Assembly: GCA_963457665.1 (NCBI GenBank) | Contig: OY735218.1 | Location: forward strand, 45,183,158-45,247,157 | Length of the DNA stretch: 64,000 bases | Direction of reading: 5' to 3' | DNA from: Thysanoteuthis rhombus | Lineage: Eukaryota > Mollusca > Cephalopoda > Oegopsida > Thysanoteuthidae | Shown: positions 38,438 to 47,329 of the stretch, piece after piece | Numbering within the stretch: the stretch's first letter is position 1 | Layout: every line of letters begins with the position of its first letter | Notes under the pieces: model-generated | What the model was told of the DNA's origin: nothing | What the model saw: the letters and a program-made list of their open reading frames with translations, nothing else | The model's database searches: none | Position numbers and translations under genes: made by a program

Positions 38438-40750
38438 ATGGCCGACGAGGCCAGGAGGGCCTTGTTTGCTTCCCCCGATAAGGGGGAGGGCGGGGGCACA
38501 TCCACACCCCCTAAAATAGGGAAAAAAAAACAAAAAAAACAGGAAAAAATGTCTACAACACAGACAAACAGTACAAGTGAAAAGAATTCAGACATGAAAA
38601 AATCCCCCGTCCATGAAGGGAGGGGGGAAAATACAGACTCGCCGATTCCGGCGGGACAACAACAGCAACAAGAAAAGACAAGTGGGGACTCTCCTAACGT
38701 TTGGTCATCCCCTCCCGTAATAAATACAGTCAATGTGGCGGAATTCGTCAAGCGTTGCCAGACATACAGTCACCTTGTAAAAGAGGACGGCTTACTGGTG
38801 GACTTGGTCGAATTGAAAGACATTGAGAAAAAAATGGTGTCCGTCTTTTTGGTCGACAAGAAGTCAAACCGAATTGTCCGATCAAACAAAGACATAGTGT
38901 TGAAAGCACTGGCTAGCTTAGGAATCAAAGCCAAACAAGTTGTTAAAGGCGATGGCTTTGCGATGTGGGACGTACTATTGCCCACTGAACAGGACTGTTC
39001 AGATCTCCTGCGCCGAGAGCTCCAAACGAAGGAGCATTACATTCGTGTTGAGTATCTCGGCCGGAGAAGGACCCGGGTAATAGCACATGAGGTGCCCAGC
39101 TTCGTACTCGGGGAACATATCGGGGCTTTTCTCCTGAAATACGGAGAAATTGTCTCGGTTGACTCCGAGGCGATGCGTGGGGAGTGGCGTTTTGATCTTA
39201 TGATCGACAGGAAGGCGTTCCTGGCCATTCCCAACTATTTGGACATAGGTGGTCGGAGGCGACTGCCTCTTATCGTAAAAGGTAGGAGGCCAGTCTGCTG
39301 GATATGCGGGGAGGCCGGTCACCTCGCCGCTATCTGCAAAAAGAAACCGTCCAGCCTGACGCAAGACCCTTCCCACTCAGTTTCTGTGACCGCCCAAAAG
39401 GAGGCTCCCGTAGTCTCGCCTACTGCCATGACTGGAGGAATCCAGTCAGATGCCGGGAGAGGTAAAAGTCTCCCCTCACCTAAACCGTCGACTCCGTCAC
39501 CAAAGGTGGTGGCACAAAAAGAGAAGACGGAGGGGGAGTGGCAGGTAGTAGGTCGTAGTGGGAAGAAGGCCCAAATAGAAGCACCCCTGTTGCCACATAG
39601 CCTAAAGCGAACCGACACCGACAGTCCCCAAGGAGAGACCCCGCAGTCTTATGCGGAACGGGCTAGAGTGGGGGGTTATGCTAGTCCAAGTCGTGAAAAA
39701 AAAGAAATGGCGGCGGCGTTGCTCATAAAACTCAAGTCCAGGCAGCCAGCAGAGAGGGTTACCCCTCCACCCTCTCCCCGAACAATACACAGTCCTTCAA
39801 TCAAAAAATCACCCCCCAAAAAAACAGAATTGACAGTTTTAAAAAAATCACCCCCCAAAGAAACACAATTGACAGTCCTAAAAAAATCTTCCCCCCAAAA
39901 AACTGAAATAACAACTTTGAAAAAATCCCCCCCCAAAAAAACAGAACTGACAACATCTCCCAGACACACACCGAGACACACACCCAAGAAAAATCAGACA
40001 GTGCCAGAACCTACACCTTCTCCAACTCCTCCATTGCCGCCCACTCTACTATTATTTTCACAACCTCCCCCGCCACCGCCGCCGCCGCCGCCGCCATCAC
40101 CGCCGCCGTCGTCGTCCCCCCCATCAACACCATCAACAACAATATCAACAACAACAACACCTACACAAACACCAACACAATCGGCCTCACAAAAGAGGCC
40201 GAGAAGCCCAGCCGGGGGAGACGCCGGCGAGCCAACAACAAAAAAAGAAAAAAAAGTGAGACACAAGAGAGGGGTCCACATCTGCCGTGTCGACCCGGAC
40301 ATTATAGAAAAATCGAAGCTTCAGCAGCAAGCCCTAAGGAATTTAAAAGTCCTCCACAGTTTCCGGTTCGTCGAGCCCGGAAGACGCGACGTGGAGGACC
40401 CCACCTTGTTCCCAGGGCTTAAAAAGCTGCTAACAGTAGTCCGGGTCGGAGACACCTCGCGGCAGGTGTGGGATATGCTCCGGGAGGCCAATGGGGCCTT
40501 CCAAATGACCACACCACTGGCTGTCTGGCATCACCCGGACTTGCAGAAACTAAAGAACTTTTGCTCTGGGAGGGTCCCCGTCTTCATGCACCCCTCCCTT
40601 TATAGGGCAGCAAAACTAACATTCCCTAGGCACGTCGGCGGCGTGTCCCTGGATGGCACCATCAGAACTGAGATGGGCACTGATCCTATGGGACCCGCTG
40701 TCGGTGTGCTATCACCGGCAATGTTCGCGTCAGGAGGGCAACGCCAATAG
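38438..40750 (+). CDS. LINE ORF1 nucleic-acid-binding protein, U7 (770 aa)
   Basis: Type-A ORF1 with the U3 markers TKEHYIRV, TTKKEKKV, DIIEKSK and PVFMHPS, but with the N-terminal TTQTNSTSEK of U2/U6. The ATG at 38438 is the first in frame; the frame is open upstream only to a TTG. Knuckle, repeats, polyproline run and C-terminal region are all present. TAG stop, ORF2 start nine bases later. Confidence 0.88.
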   Translation: MADEARRALFASPDKGEGGGTSTPPKIGKKKQKKQEKMSTTQTNSTSEKNSDMKKSPVHEGRGENTDSPIPAGQQQQQEKTSGDSPNVWSSPPVINTVNVAEFVKRCQTYSHLVKEDGLLVDLVELKDIEKKMVSVFLVDKKSNRIVRSNKDIVLKALASLGIKAKQVVKGDGFAMWDVLLPTEQDCSDLLRRELQTKEHYIRVEYLGRRRTRVIAHEVPSFVLGEHIGAFLLKYGEIVSVDSEAMRGEWRFDLMIDRKAFLAIPNYLDIGGRRRLPLIVKGRRPVCWICGEAGHLAAICKKKPSSLTQDPSHSVSVTAQKEAPVVSPTAMTGGIQSDAGRGKSLPSPKPSTPSPKVVAQKEKTEGEWQVVGRSGKKAQIEAPLLPHSLKRTDTDSPQGETPQSYAERARVGGYASPSREKKEMAAALLIKLKSRQPAERVTPPPSPRTIHSPSIKKSPPKKTELTVLKKSPPKETQLTVLKKSSPQKTEITTLKKSPPKKTELTTSPRHTPRHTPKKNQTVPEPTPSPTPPLPPTLLLFSQPPPPPPPPPPPSPPPSSSPPSTPSTTISTTTTPTQTPTQSASQKRPRSPAGGDAGEPTTKKEKKVRHKRGVHICRVDPDIIEKSKLQQQALRNLKVLHSFRFVEPGRRDVEDPTLFPGLKKLLTVVRVGDTSRQVWDMLREANGAFQMTTPLAVWHHPDLQKLKNFCSGRVPVFMHPSLYRAAKLTFPRHVGGVSLDGTIRTEMGTDPMGPAVGVLSPAMFASGGQRQ

Positions 40751-40759
40751 ATTAACAAG

Positions 40760-43700
40760 ATGGCTCTCTATTTAGCAAGTTTGAATGGTCGTGGTTGCCG
40801 GAATGAGTCGAGAAGAGCTAGACTCTGCCGTCTCCTCCGGCACCTCGACGTGAGTATTTGTTGTTTACAGGAGACTCATTTTATTTCGAGCGACAATGAG
40901 AGTGTGCTGTCTCGAGATTTCCGTCTCTTTTCAGCATATTTTGATTACCGCTCCAGAGGTGTCTCTTGGCTAATAAGCCATTCTTTGAATGCGGTGTGTT
41001 CCCTTGTGTATGCAGACCCGGCGGGCAGATTGTGCGTCGTTGATGTTACCATAAGAGGGGAGGCTTTTCGTTTGATTGGGGTTTATGCGCCCAACGGCCA
41101 GGGTGAGCGAATCAACTTCTTTCGGCAGATCGATCAGTTCGTAGTTCCGTCGAGACGGCTAGTGTTAGCGGGTGATTGGAATGCCGTCCTTGATCCCGAT
41201 ATAGACCGAGGGGTAAATAGGGGAACTAACAACGGTGACGTGATTCCGTTTCGGGATTTGATCAACAGGCTTGACCTGGTGGATAAATTCCGAAACGAAC
41301 ACCCCCGCCAAGTAGTATGGACTTGGACTAATAGTGGCGACCCGAGTTCGGTGCAACATTCCAGTTACATCGATCGGGTCTTAGCTAGAAGAGTCGACCA
41401 TAAGTTTTTGGAATGTCCAAGTTTCCATAGCGTCCCCTTTTCGGACCATAGATTAGTAAGGGCCCGAATGAATTTAGGTATAGCTAAGCCCTTCAAGTCT
41501 GGTTACTGGAAATTCAACACATCCCTCGTGGATATGGAGGATTTTCGGGACCAGCTAACATCACTAATCCAGCGGGAACTGACGGGGGCTATCCTGGGAA
41601 ATAAATTCTGGGGGAACCTCAAAAACAAAATTAGGTCTTTTGCTGCCGATTACAGTAGGCGACTCAACCTAGTGAGACTAGCGGCACAAAAGGCACTAGA
41701 AGATCGGATCGAGAGGGCGGTGGAGGGAGGGGACTCTAGCCAGGTTAAGATAGCTAAGGCAGAGTTGGCCTCCTTGCATGCCAAGAAGGATCAAGCTCTA
41801 GTAGTTAGAGCTAGATTAAAGAGAATGTCCCCCGAGGCAACGAATATGGCCGATGAGCTGAGGCTAGAAGAAATTAGGAGTGCGTCTAGTCGGTATATCT
41901 CCAGCGTCACATCGCCGGACGGACGTCTTGTGACCACAAACGAAGGTATCTGTGAGGTGTTTCGTGCCAATTTTCAGGAACTATTCACCAGGGAAGCTAG
42001 ACTGAATTCGGCTCAGTTCGACGCCTATTTAGCTGACTTCCCTCGCCTTGAGGCGACTGAAGCAGCTGGGTGCGAGGGGCCCATAACAGAGGATGAAATC
42101 CGGGAAGCGTTAAAGAGCATCGAGAAGGAGAAGACACCGGGGATCGATGGTTTACCTTACGAAGTGTATTTGAGGCTGTCGCCCATTTTTGTTCACTTGC
42201 TGGCTTTGATCTTTAACCACTGGTTAAAGCAGGGGAGCATCCCCAGCCGCTTTACCAGAGGGGTAGTGAAATTGCTATGCAAGGACAAAGATGGAGGGGA
42301 CGGGGTAGATAACTTCAGGCCCATAACTCTGCTCAATACAGAGTTAAAGATTTTGGCCAAGGTCCTCGCCAACCGACTGCAGACTGTGCTGGAGAGTCTG
42401 ATTGGCCCCGAGCAGACTTGCTCTGTAAAGGGTCGGACTATCCAAGACAATCTGCACACGGTGCGCACGATCATTGAGAAAGTCGACAATGGAGCCGCGC
42501 TGATCAAGTTAGATCAGTCCAAAGCATTCGATAGGGTCGACCATCGTTTTCTCGAGTCCGTCTTATCCGCGTCTGGCTTCGGTGAGATCTTTCGCTCCTG
42601 GATTCGTCTCTTGTATGCATCCCCCAGCTCGGTGGTGGAGGTGAATGGAGTGAGGTCGAAAGCCTTTCAGTTGTCCAGATCAGTTCGTCAAGGTTGTCCA
42701 CTTTCGCCGATGCTGTACATTCTTGCGCTGGAACCTTTCCTGCGCAAAGTAAAGGCGAATCCGGTCCTGCGCGGGCTAACCTTGCCTGGTGGTCACACGC
42801 CAGTCAAGTATACCGCCTACGTTGATGACATAACTTTGCTTGTAACGAGCAGTGCCGAGATCAGGGAAATCAGCGTAGAGATCCAAAGGTATGAGACGGT
42901 GACAGGGGCCAAAGCCAACTGCGGCAAGTCTGAGGGCTTGTTGCTGGACTCGTGGAGAGGGCGCTCTCTCCCTGGTCCCTTTGCCTGGACGGAAGGGCCG
43001 TGCAAGATACTCGGCGTCTGGTTCGGTCCCGACCTCCAGTTGGAGAAAAATTGGTCGGGTGTACTGGAAAAGGTAGAGAAAGCAGTTGATCTGTGGACTC
43101 GGAGGAAGCTCTCCTTCAAGGGTAGGGCCGAGGTGTGCGTCTCTCACATCTACCCCCTTATCCTTTACCGACTTTCAGTGCTCCCTCTTCCGTGTACCGA
43201 CCAACTAAAGTTGGAAGGTGCCATGTTTCGACTCCTATGGGGTCACAGGCACCCTATGGTATCTCGCAAGATCTGTCAGCTCCAGCCTGCGGAAGGCGGC
43301 CTAGGAATGCCGAACATCGAAGCTCGGCAACATACCCTGCGCTTGACTTTCTTAGGTCGGATGTGTACGCAAGAAGAGCAGAACGGCGAATTCTGGAAAG
43401 AAGACGCCAGGAAGGCTTTCCCAGCCTTAAGAAACGTGCATTCCGACGACGGGGGTGAGGCCCGCCGTAGACCCCGGGCGGAATGCTCTTTCTATCGAGA
43501 ATGCCGACACGCTCTCCGAGTTTTTTCTCGGGTGAAGGAATGCCTCAACGACACCCAGTCGTTGTCGAGGAGGGCATTATATCGGGTAATAGTGAGGGGG
43601 TCCGTTCGAGACGGAATGATCGAGGGGCTCGGTTTAACGAAGGCGGAGAGTCGCTCAATCTGGCCTTGGACGCCCGGACTGAGGTGCCTCAATAACAACG

Positions 43701-44209
43701 AGGCGTCCCTCACCTGGCTAGTCATACGGAATGCTCTCTGGGTCGGCAAACGGCTTTTTCTAGCGAATCTGGTAGATTCACCAGAGTGCATACGCTGTGG
43801 TGGAATGGAGGAGTCTATTGAGCACGCCTTCTTCCACTGCAGCGTGGTGCATCCGCTGTGCAAGCTGGTTGAAGGCTACATGGTCCGCATCGTCGGGGCA
43901 CGGTTTTTTGCCTTGGATGCCAGTGTTGTCTGCAGCAATGTGCTCCCATCGTTGGAGAAGGACGCACATATAGTGCTAATGTGCTTACTTGGCGTGATGC
44001 GAATGGTGATTTGGACGACGCGTCAGAAGGGGTTCCACGAAGGAGAGCATTTCACTCCCGAACAACTGATTGCGTTCTTTGGGCACCAGCTCAAAGTCAA
44101 AATCAGGGTCGAGAGGGGGAGGCTCCCTTGGTCGGAATTCAACGGAAGGTGGGTGAGAGTTGCCCGACTGTGTCGAGTGAAAGGTGCTGAATTAGAGTGG
44201 TTTTTTTGA
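40760..44209 (+). CDS. LINE ORF2: APE endonuclease, reverse transcriptase, CCHC, U7 (1149 aa)
   Basis: Full length with all catalytic motifs. The endonuclease region is of the common type but has VQHSSYID, a marker shared with U4. The RT part has KSIEKEK and CKDKDGG plus a private KQGSIPSRF. The last 350 residues are the U4-type variant (LFLANLVDSPECIRCGG and linked changes) but with ERGRLPW as in most units. Confidence 0.92.
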   Translation: MALYLASLNGRGCRNESRRARLCRLLRHLDVSICCLQETHFISSDNESVLSRDFRLFSAYFDYRSRGVSWLISHSLNAVCSLVYADPAGRLCVVDVTIRGEAFRLIGVYAPNGQGERINFFRQIDQFVVPSRRLVLAGDWNAVLDPDIDRGVNRGTNNGDVIPFRDLINRLDLVDKFRNEHPRQVVWTWTNSGDPSSVQHSSYIDRVLARRVDHKFLECPSFHSVPFSDHRLVRARMNLGIAKPFKSGYWKFNTSLVDMEDFRDQLTSLIQRELTGAILGNKFWGNLKNKIRSFAADYSRRLNLVRLAAQKALEDRIERAVEGGDSSQVKIAKAELASLHAKKDQALVVRARLKRMSPEATNMADELRLEEIRSASSRYISSVTSPDGRLVTTNEGICEVFRANFQELFTREARLNSAQFDAYLADFPRLEATEAAGCEGPITEDEIREALKSIEKEKTPGIDGLPYEVYLRLSPIFVHLLALIFNHWLKQGSIPSRFTRGVVKLLCKDKDGGDGVDNFRPITLLNTELKILAKVLANRLQTVLESLIGPEQTCSVKGRTIQDNLHTVRTIIEKVDNGAALIKLDQSKAFDRVDHRFLESVLSASGFGEIFRSWIRLLYASPSSVVEVNGVRSKAFQLSRSVRQGCPLSPMLYILALEPFLRKVKANPVLRGLTLPGGHTPVKYTAYVDDITLLVTSSAEIREISVEIQRYETVTGAKANCGKSEGLLLDSWRGRSLPGPFAWTEGPCKILGVWFGPDLQLEKNWSGVLEKVEKAVDLWTRRKLSFKGRAEVCVSHIYPLILYRLSVLPLPCTDQLKLEGAMFRLLWGHRHPMVSRKICQLQPAEGGLGMPNIEARQHTLRLTFLGRMCTQEEQNGEFWKEDARKAFPALRNVHSDDGGEARRRPRAECSFYRECRHALRVFSRVKECLNDTQSLSRRALYRVIVRGSVRDGMIEGLGLTKAESRSIWPWTPGLRCLNNNEASLTWLVIRNALWVGKRLFLANLVDSPECIRCGGMEESIEHAFFHCSVVHPLCKLVEGYMVRIVGARFFALDASVVCSNVLPSLEKDAHIVLMCLLGVMRMVIWTTRQKGFHEGEHFTPEQLIAFFGHQLKVKIRVERGRLPWSEFNGRWVRVARLCRVKGAELEWFF

Positions 44210-45103
44210 GATCTATTGGTTAATTAAGGATTTTGCAGTCCTGACACGAACGTGCTAACCCAGCCCAGGTTAGGATAGATTAGATTTTCCTTTTCTGTTA
44301 GCCAACAGTTTCTTAGCTAGGGAGAGAATGATCATCAGCCCCCCTTTTTTTTTCTGTCCTCCACTTTTTTCGATTCCCATCCCCTCCCCCTCTAGATGAC
44401 AGAAGGTAAAGTTTTCCAGAGGATGTTTGAGAGGTTTTTTTTTTTTTTTTTTTCTCTCTCGACATCCATCTTTTCGTCTGGTTAACTTGCTATTCTGCCA
44501 TGTTAGGTCTTTTGTGGGGGGTCACATACTAATTTCGTTTTCGTTTTTTTTTCTGTAAATATATATCAATCATTGGGGTTCATTTTTATTTGTAAATATT
44601 TATCATAATTTTATTCCCCCCCCACACACAAAATTGTAAATAGGGGTCTAGAGTAGTTTTTTACATCATAGAGAGAATCTGACTTTATGGTAAATGCAGT
44701 ATGAAAGAGACCAGGAAAAATGTGTTGTTTTGGTAAATGGATGTATATAGTGTGATTGGGTCAGTGCATGAGACTAGCTAAGATAAGATTAGGAATAGAG
44801 TTGACCAGTCCTTATACCCCACTCCCCCCTTCGACTTCATGTCATATTTCTCTCTTTCAGAGAATAAATAATCACAGATCGCTCGACGGGATTGTTGGTA
44901 CTTTTTTTGGCGAAAAAAAAAAAAGACAAGTTTCCTGCGACCACACCGAACAAGATTACGGACTAGTAGGACCCCCTCGAAACTCTAGTTCGAAAAGATA
45001 AGCCCTTGGTTTTTTGACTCGATTTGACTCAAATTGACTCGATTTTTTTTTATTATTTCGATTTTGTTGTTTGTCTCGATTTTGTATTTTTTTCTTTCCC
45101 TTC
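44210..45103 (+). other. U7 3' UTR, U7/U8 junction and U8 5' UTR
   Basis: No gene. T-run near 44436-44452, AATAAA at 44863-44868, CACAGAT at 44873-44879. The U8 5' UTR is nearly identical to that of U7. Confidence 0.75.
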
Positions 45104-47320
45104 ATGGCCGACGAGGCCAGGAGGGCCTTGTTTGCTTCCCCCGATAAGGGGGAGGGCGGGGGCACATCCACACCCCCTAAAATAGGGAAAAAAAAACAAA
45201 AAAAACAGGAAAAAATGTCTACAACACAGACAAACAGTACAAGTGAAAAGAATTCAGACATGAAAAAATCCCCCGTCCATGAAGGGAGGGGGGAAAATAC
45301 AGACTCGCCGATTCCGGCGGGACAACAACAGCAACAAGAAAAGACAAGTGGGGACTCTCCTAACGTTTGGTCATCCCCTCCCGTAATAAATACAGTCAAT
45401 GTGGCGGAATTCGTCAAGCGTTGCCAGACATACAGTCACCTTGTAAAAGAGGACGGCTTACTGGTGGACTTGGTCGAATTGAAAGACATTGAGAAAAAAA
45501 TGGTGTCCGTCTTTTTGGTCGACAAGAAGTCAAACCGAATTGTCCGATCAAACAAAGACATAGTGTTGAAAGCACTGGCTAGCTTAGGAATCAAAGCCAA
45601 ACAAGTTGTTAAAGGCGATGGCTTTGCGATGTGGGACGTACTATTGCCCACTGAACAGGACTGTTCAGATCTCCTGCGCCGAGAGCTCCAAACGAAGGAG
45701 CATTACATTCGTGTTGAGTATCTCGGCCGGAGAAGGACCCGGGTAATAGCACATGAGGTGCCCAGCTTCGTACTCGGGGAACATATCGGGGCTTTTCTCC
45801 TGAAATACGGAGAAATTGTCTCGGTTGACTCCGAGGCGATGCGTGGGGAGTGGCGTTTTGATCTTATGATCGACAGGAAGGCGTTCCTGGCCATTCCCAA
45901 CTATTTGGACATAGGTGGTCGGAGGCGACTGCCTCTTATCGTAAAAGGTAGGAGGCCAGTCTGCTGGATATGCGGGGAGGCCGGTCACCTCGCCGCTATC
46001 TGCAAAAAGAAACCGTCCAGCCTGACGCAAGACCCTTCCCACTCAGTTTCTGTGACCGCCCAAAAGGAGGCTCCCGTAGTCTCGCCTACTGCCATGACTG
46101 GAGGAATCCAGTCAGATGCCGGGAGAGGTAAAAGTCTCCCCTCACCTAAACCGTCGACTCCGTCACCAAAGGTGGTGGCACAAAAAGAGAAGACGGAGGG
46201 GGAGTGGCAGGTAGTAGGTCGTAGTGGGAAGAAGGCCCAAATAGAAGCACCCCTGTTGCCACATAGCCTAAAGCGAACCGACACCGACAGTCCCCAAGGA
46301 GAGACCCCGCAGTCTTATGCGGAACGGGCTAGAGTGGGGGGTTACGCTAGTCCAGGACGAATAGGGAAGGAAAAGGCGGCGGCACTTCTTCAACAACTAA
46401 AGTCCAGGCAGCCAGCAGGGAGGGTTACCCCTCCGCCCTCCCCAAAAACATTACAAAGTCCACCCACGAAAAAATCAACCCCAGAAAAACCAAAACTGAC
46501 AGTACTAGGAAAAAAATCTACCCCCCAAAAAACACCAATACCTTCACCTACACCCCCATTACCGTCCACATCACCGCTACCTCCGCCGCCGCCTCCACCG
46601 TTGATTATGTTTCCTCCCTCAACAACAGCAACACCAGCAGCCACACCAAAACCTTCCCCAAAAGTAACACCATCAGCATCACCAGCAACAACACCAGCAA
46701 CAACACCAACATCAGCAACAACAACAACAAGCACACCCATGTCACCTACACAATCGGCCTCACAAAAGAGGCCGAGAAGCCCAGCCGGGGGTGATACCGG
46801 CGAGCCCACCAAAAAAGAGAAAAAAATCAGACACAAGAGAGGGGTCCACATCTGCCGTGTCGACCCGGACATTCTCGACAAGACAAAGCTCCAGCAGCAG
46901 GCCCTGAGGGATTTAAAGGTCCTCCACAACTTCCGGTTCGTTGAACCTGGAAGACGTGATGTGGAGGACCCTACCTTGTTCCCAGGGCTAAAGAAAGTAC
47001 TGACTGTGGTCCGGGTTGGTGACACCTCACGGCAGGTGTGGGACATGTTAAAAGAAGCCAACTTAGCTTTCAAAATGTCATCACCGCTGGCTGTCTGGCA
47101 TCATCCAGACCTCCACAAACTGAAAAACTTTTGTTCAGGGAGGGTCCCCGTCTTCATGCACCCCTCCCTTTATAGGGCAGCAAAACTAACATTCCCTAGG
47201 CACGTCGGCGGCGTGTCCCTGGATAGCACCATCAAGACTGAGATGGGCACTGATCCTATGGGACCCGCTGTCGGTGTGCTATCACCGGCAATGTTCGCGT
47301 CAGGAGGGCAACGCCAATAG
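45104..47320 (+). CDS. LINE ORF1 nucleic-acid-binding protein, U8 (738 aa, third linker type)
   Basis: The N-terminal half equals U7 (TKEHYIRV, PHSLKRT), then switches at SPGRIGKEK to a type-B-like half. The linker is a third version (KKSTPEKPKLTVLGKK, ending in Thr/Ser/Ala/Pro-rich sequence). The C-terminus mixes types: DILDKTK and KVLHNF as in U4/U5, but LDSTIKTEMG is private. CCHC knuckle intact. TAG, nine bases, ORF2 in frame. This is a clear within-gene mosaic. Confidence 0.88.
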   Translation: MADEARRALFASPDKGEGGGTSTPPKIGKKKQKKQEKMSTTQTNSTSEKNSDMKKSPVHEGRGENTDSPIPAGQQQQQEKTSGDSPNVWSSPPVINTVNVAEFVKRCQTYSHLVKEDGLLVDLVELKDIEKKMVSVFLVDKKSNRIVRSNKDIVLKALASLGIKAKQVVKGDGFAMWDVLLPTEQDCSDLLRRELQTKEHYIRVEYLGRRRTRVIAHEVPSFVLGEHIGAFLLKYGEIVSVDSEAMRGEWRFDLMIDRKAFLAIPNYLDIGGRRRLPLIVKGRRPVCWICGEAGHLAAICKKKPSSLTQDPSHSVSVTAQKEAPVVSPTAMTGGIQSDAGRGKSLPSPKPSTPSPKVVAQKEKTEGEWQVVGRSGKKAQIEAPLLPHSLKRTDTDSPQGETPQSYAERARVGGYASPGRIGKEKAAALLQQLKSRQPAGRVTPPPSPKTLQSPPTKKSTPEKPKLTVLGKKSTPQKTPIPSPTPPLPSTSPLPPPPPPPLIMFPPSTTATPAATPKPSPKVTPSASPATTPATTPTSATTTTSTPMSPTQSASQKRPRSPAGGDTGEPTKKEKKIRHKRGVHICRVDPDILDKTKLQQQALRDLKVLHNFRFVEPGRRDVEDPTLFPGLKKVLTVVRVGDTSRQVWDMLKEANLAFKMSSPLAVWHHPDLHKLKNFCSGRVPVFMHPSLYRAAKLTFPRHVGGVSLDSTIKTEMGTDPMGPAVGVLSPAMFASGGQRQ

Positions 47321-47329
47321 ATTAACAAG

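Larger units (their letters stand above)
38207..44872 (+). mobile_element. Tx1/L1-group LINE, array unit U7, full length, both ORFs open, mosaic
   Basis: Complete 6666-bp unit. ORF1 is type A (like U3), while ORF2 has the RT markers and C-terminal variant of U4. This pattern is best explained by recombination or conversion between units. Confidence 0.88.
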
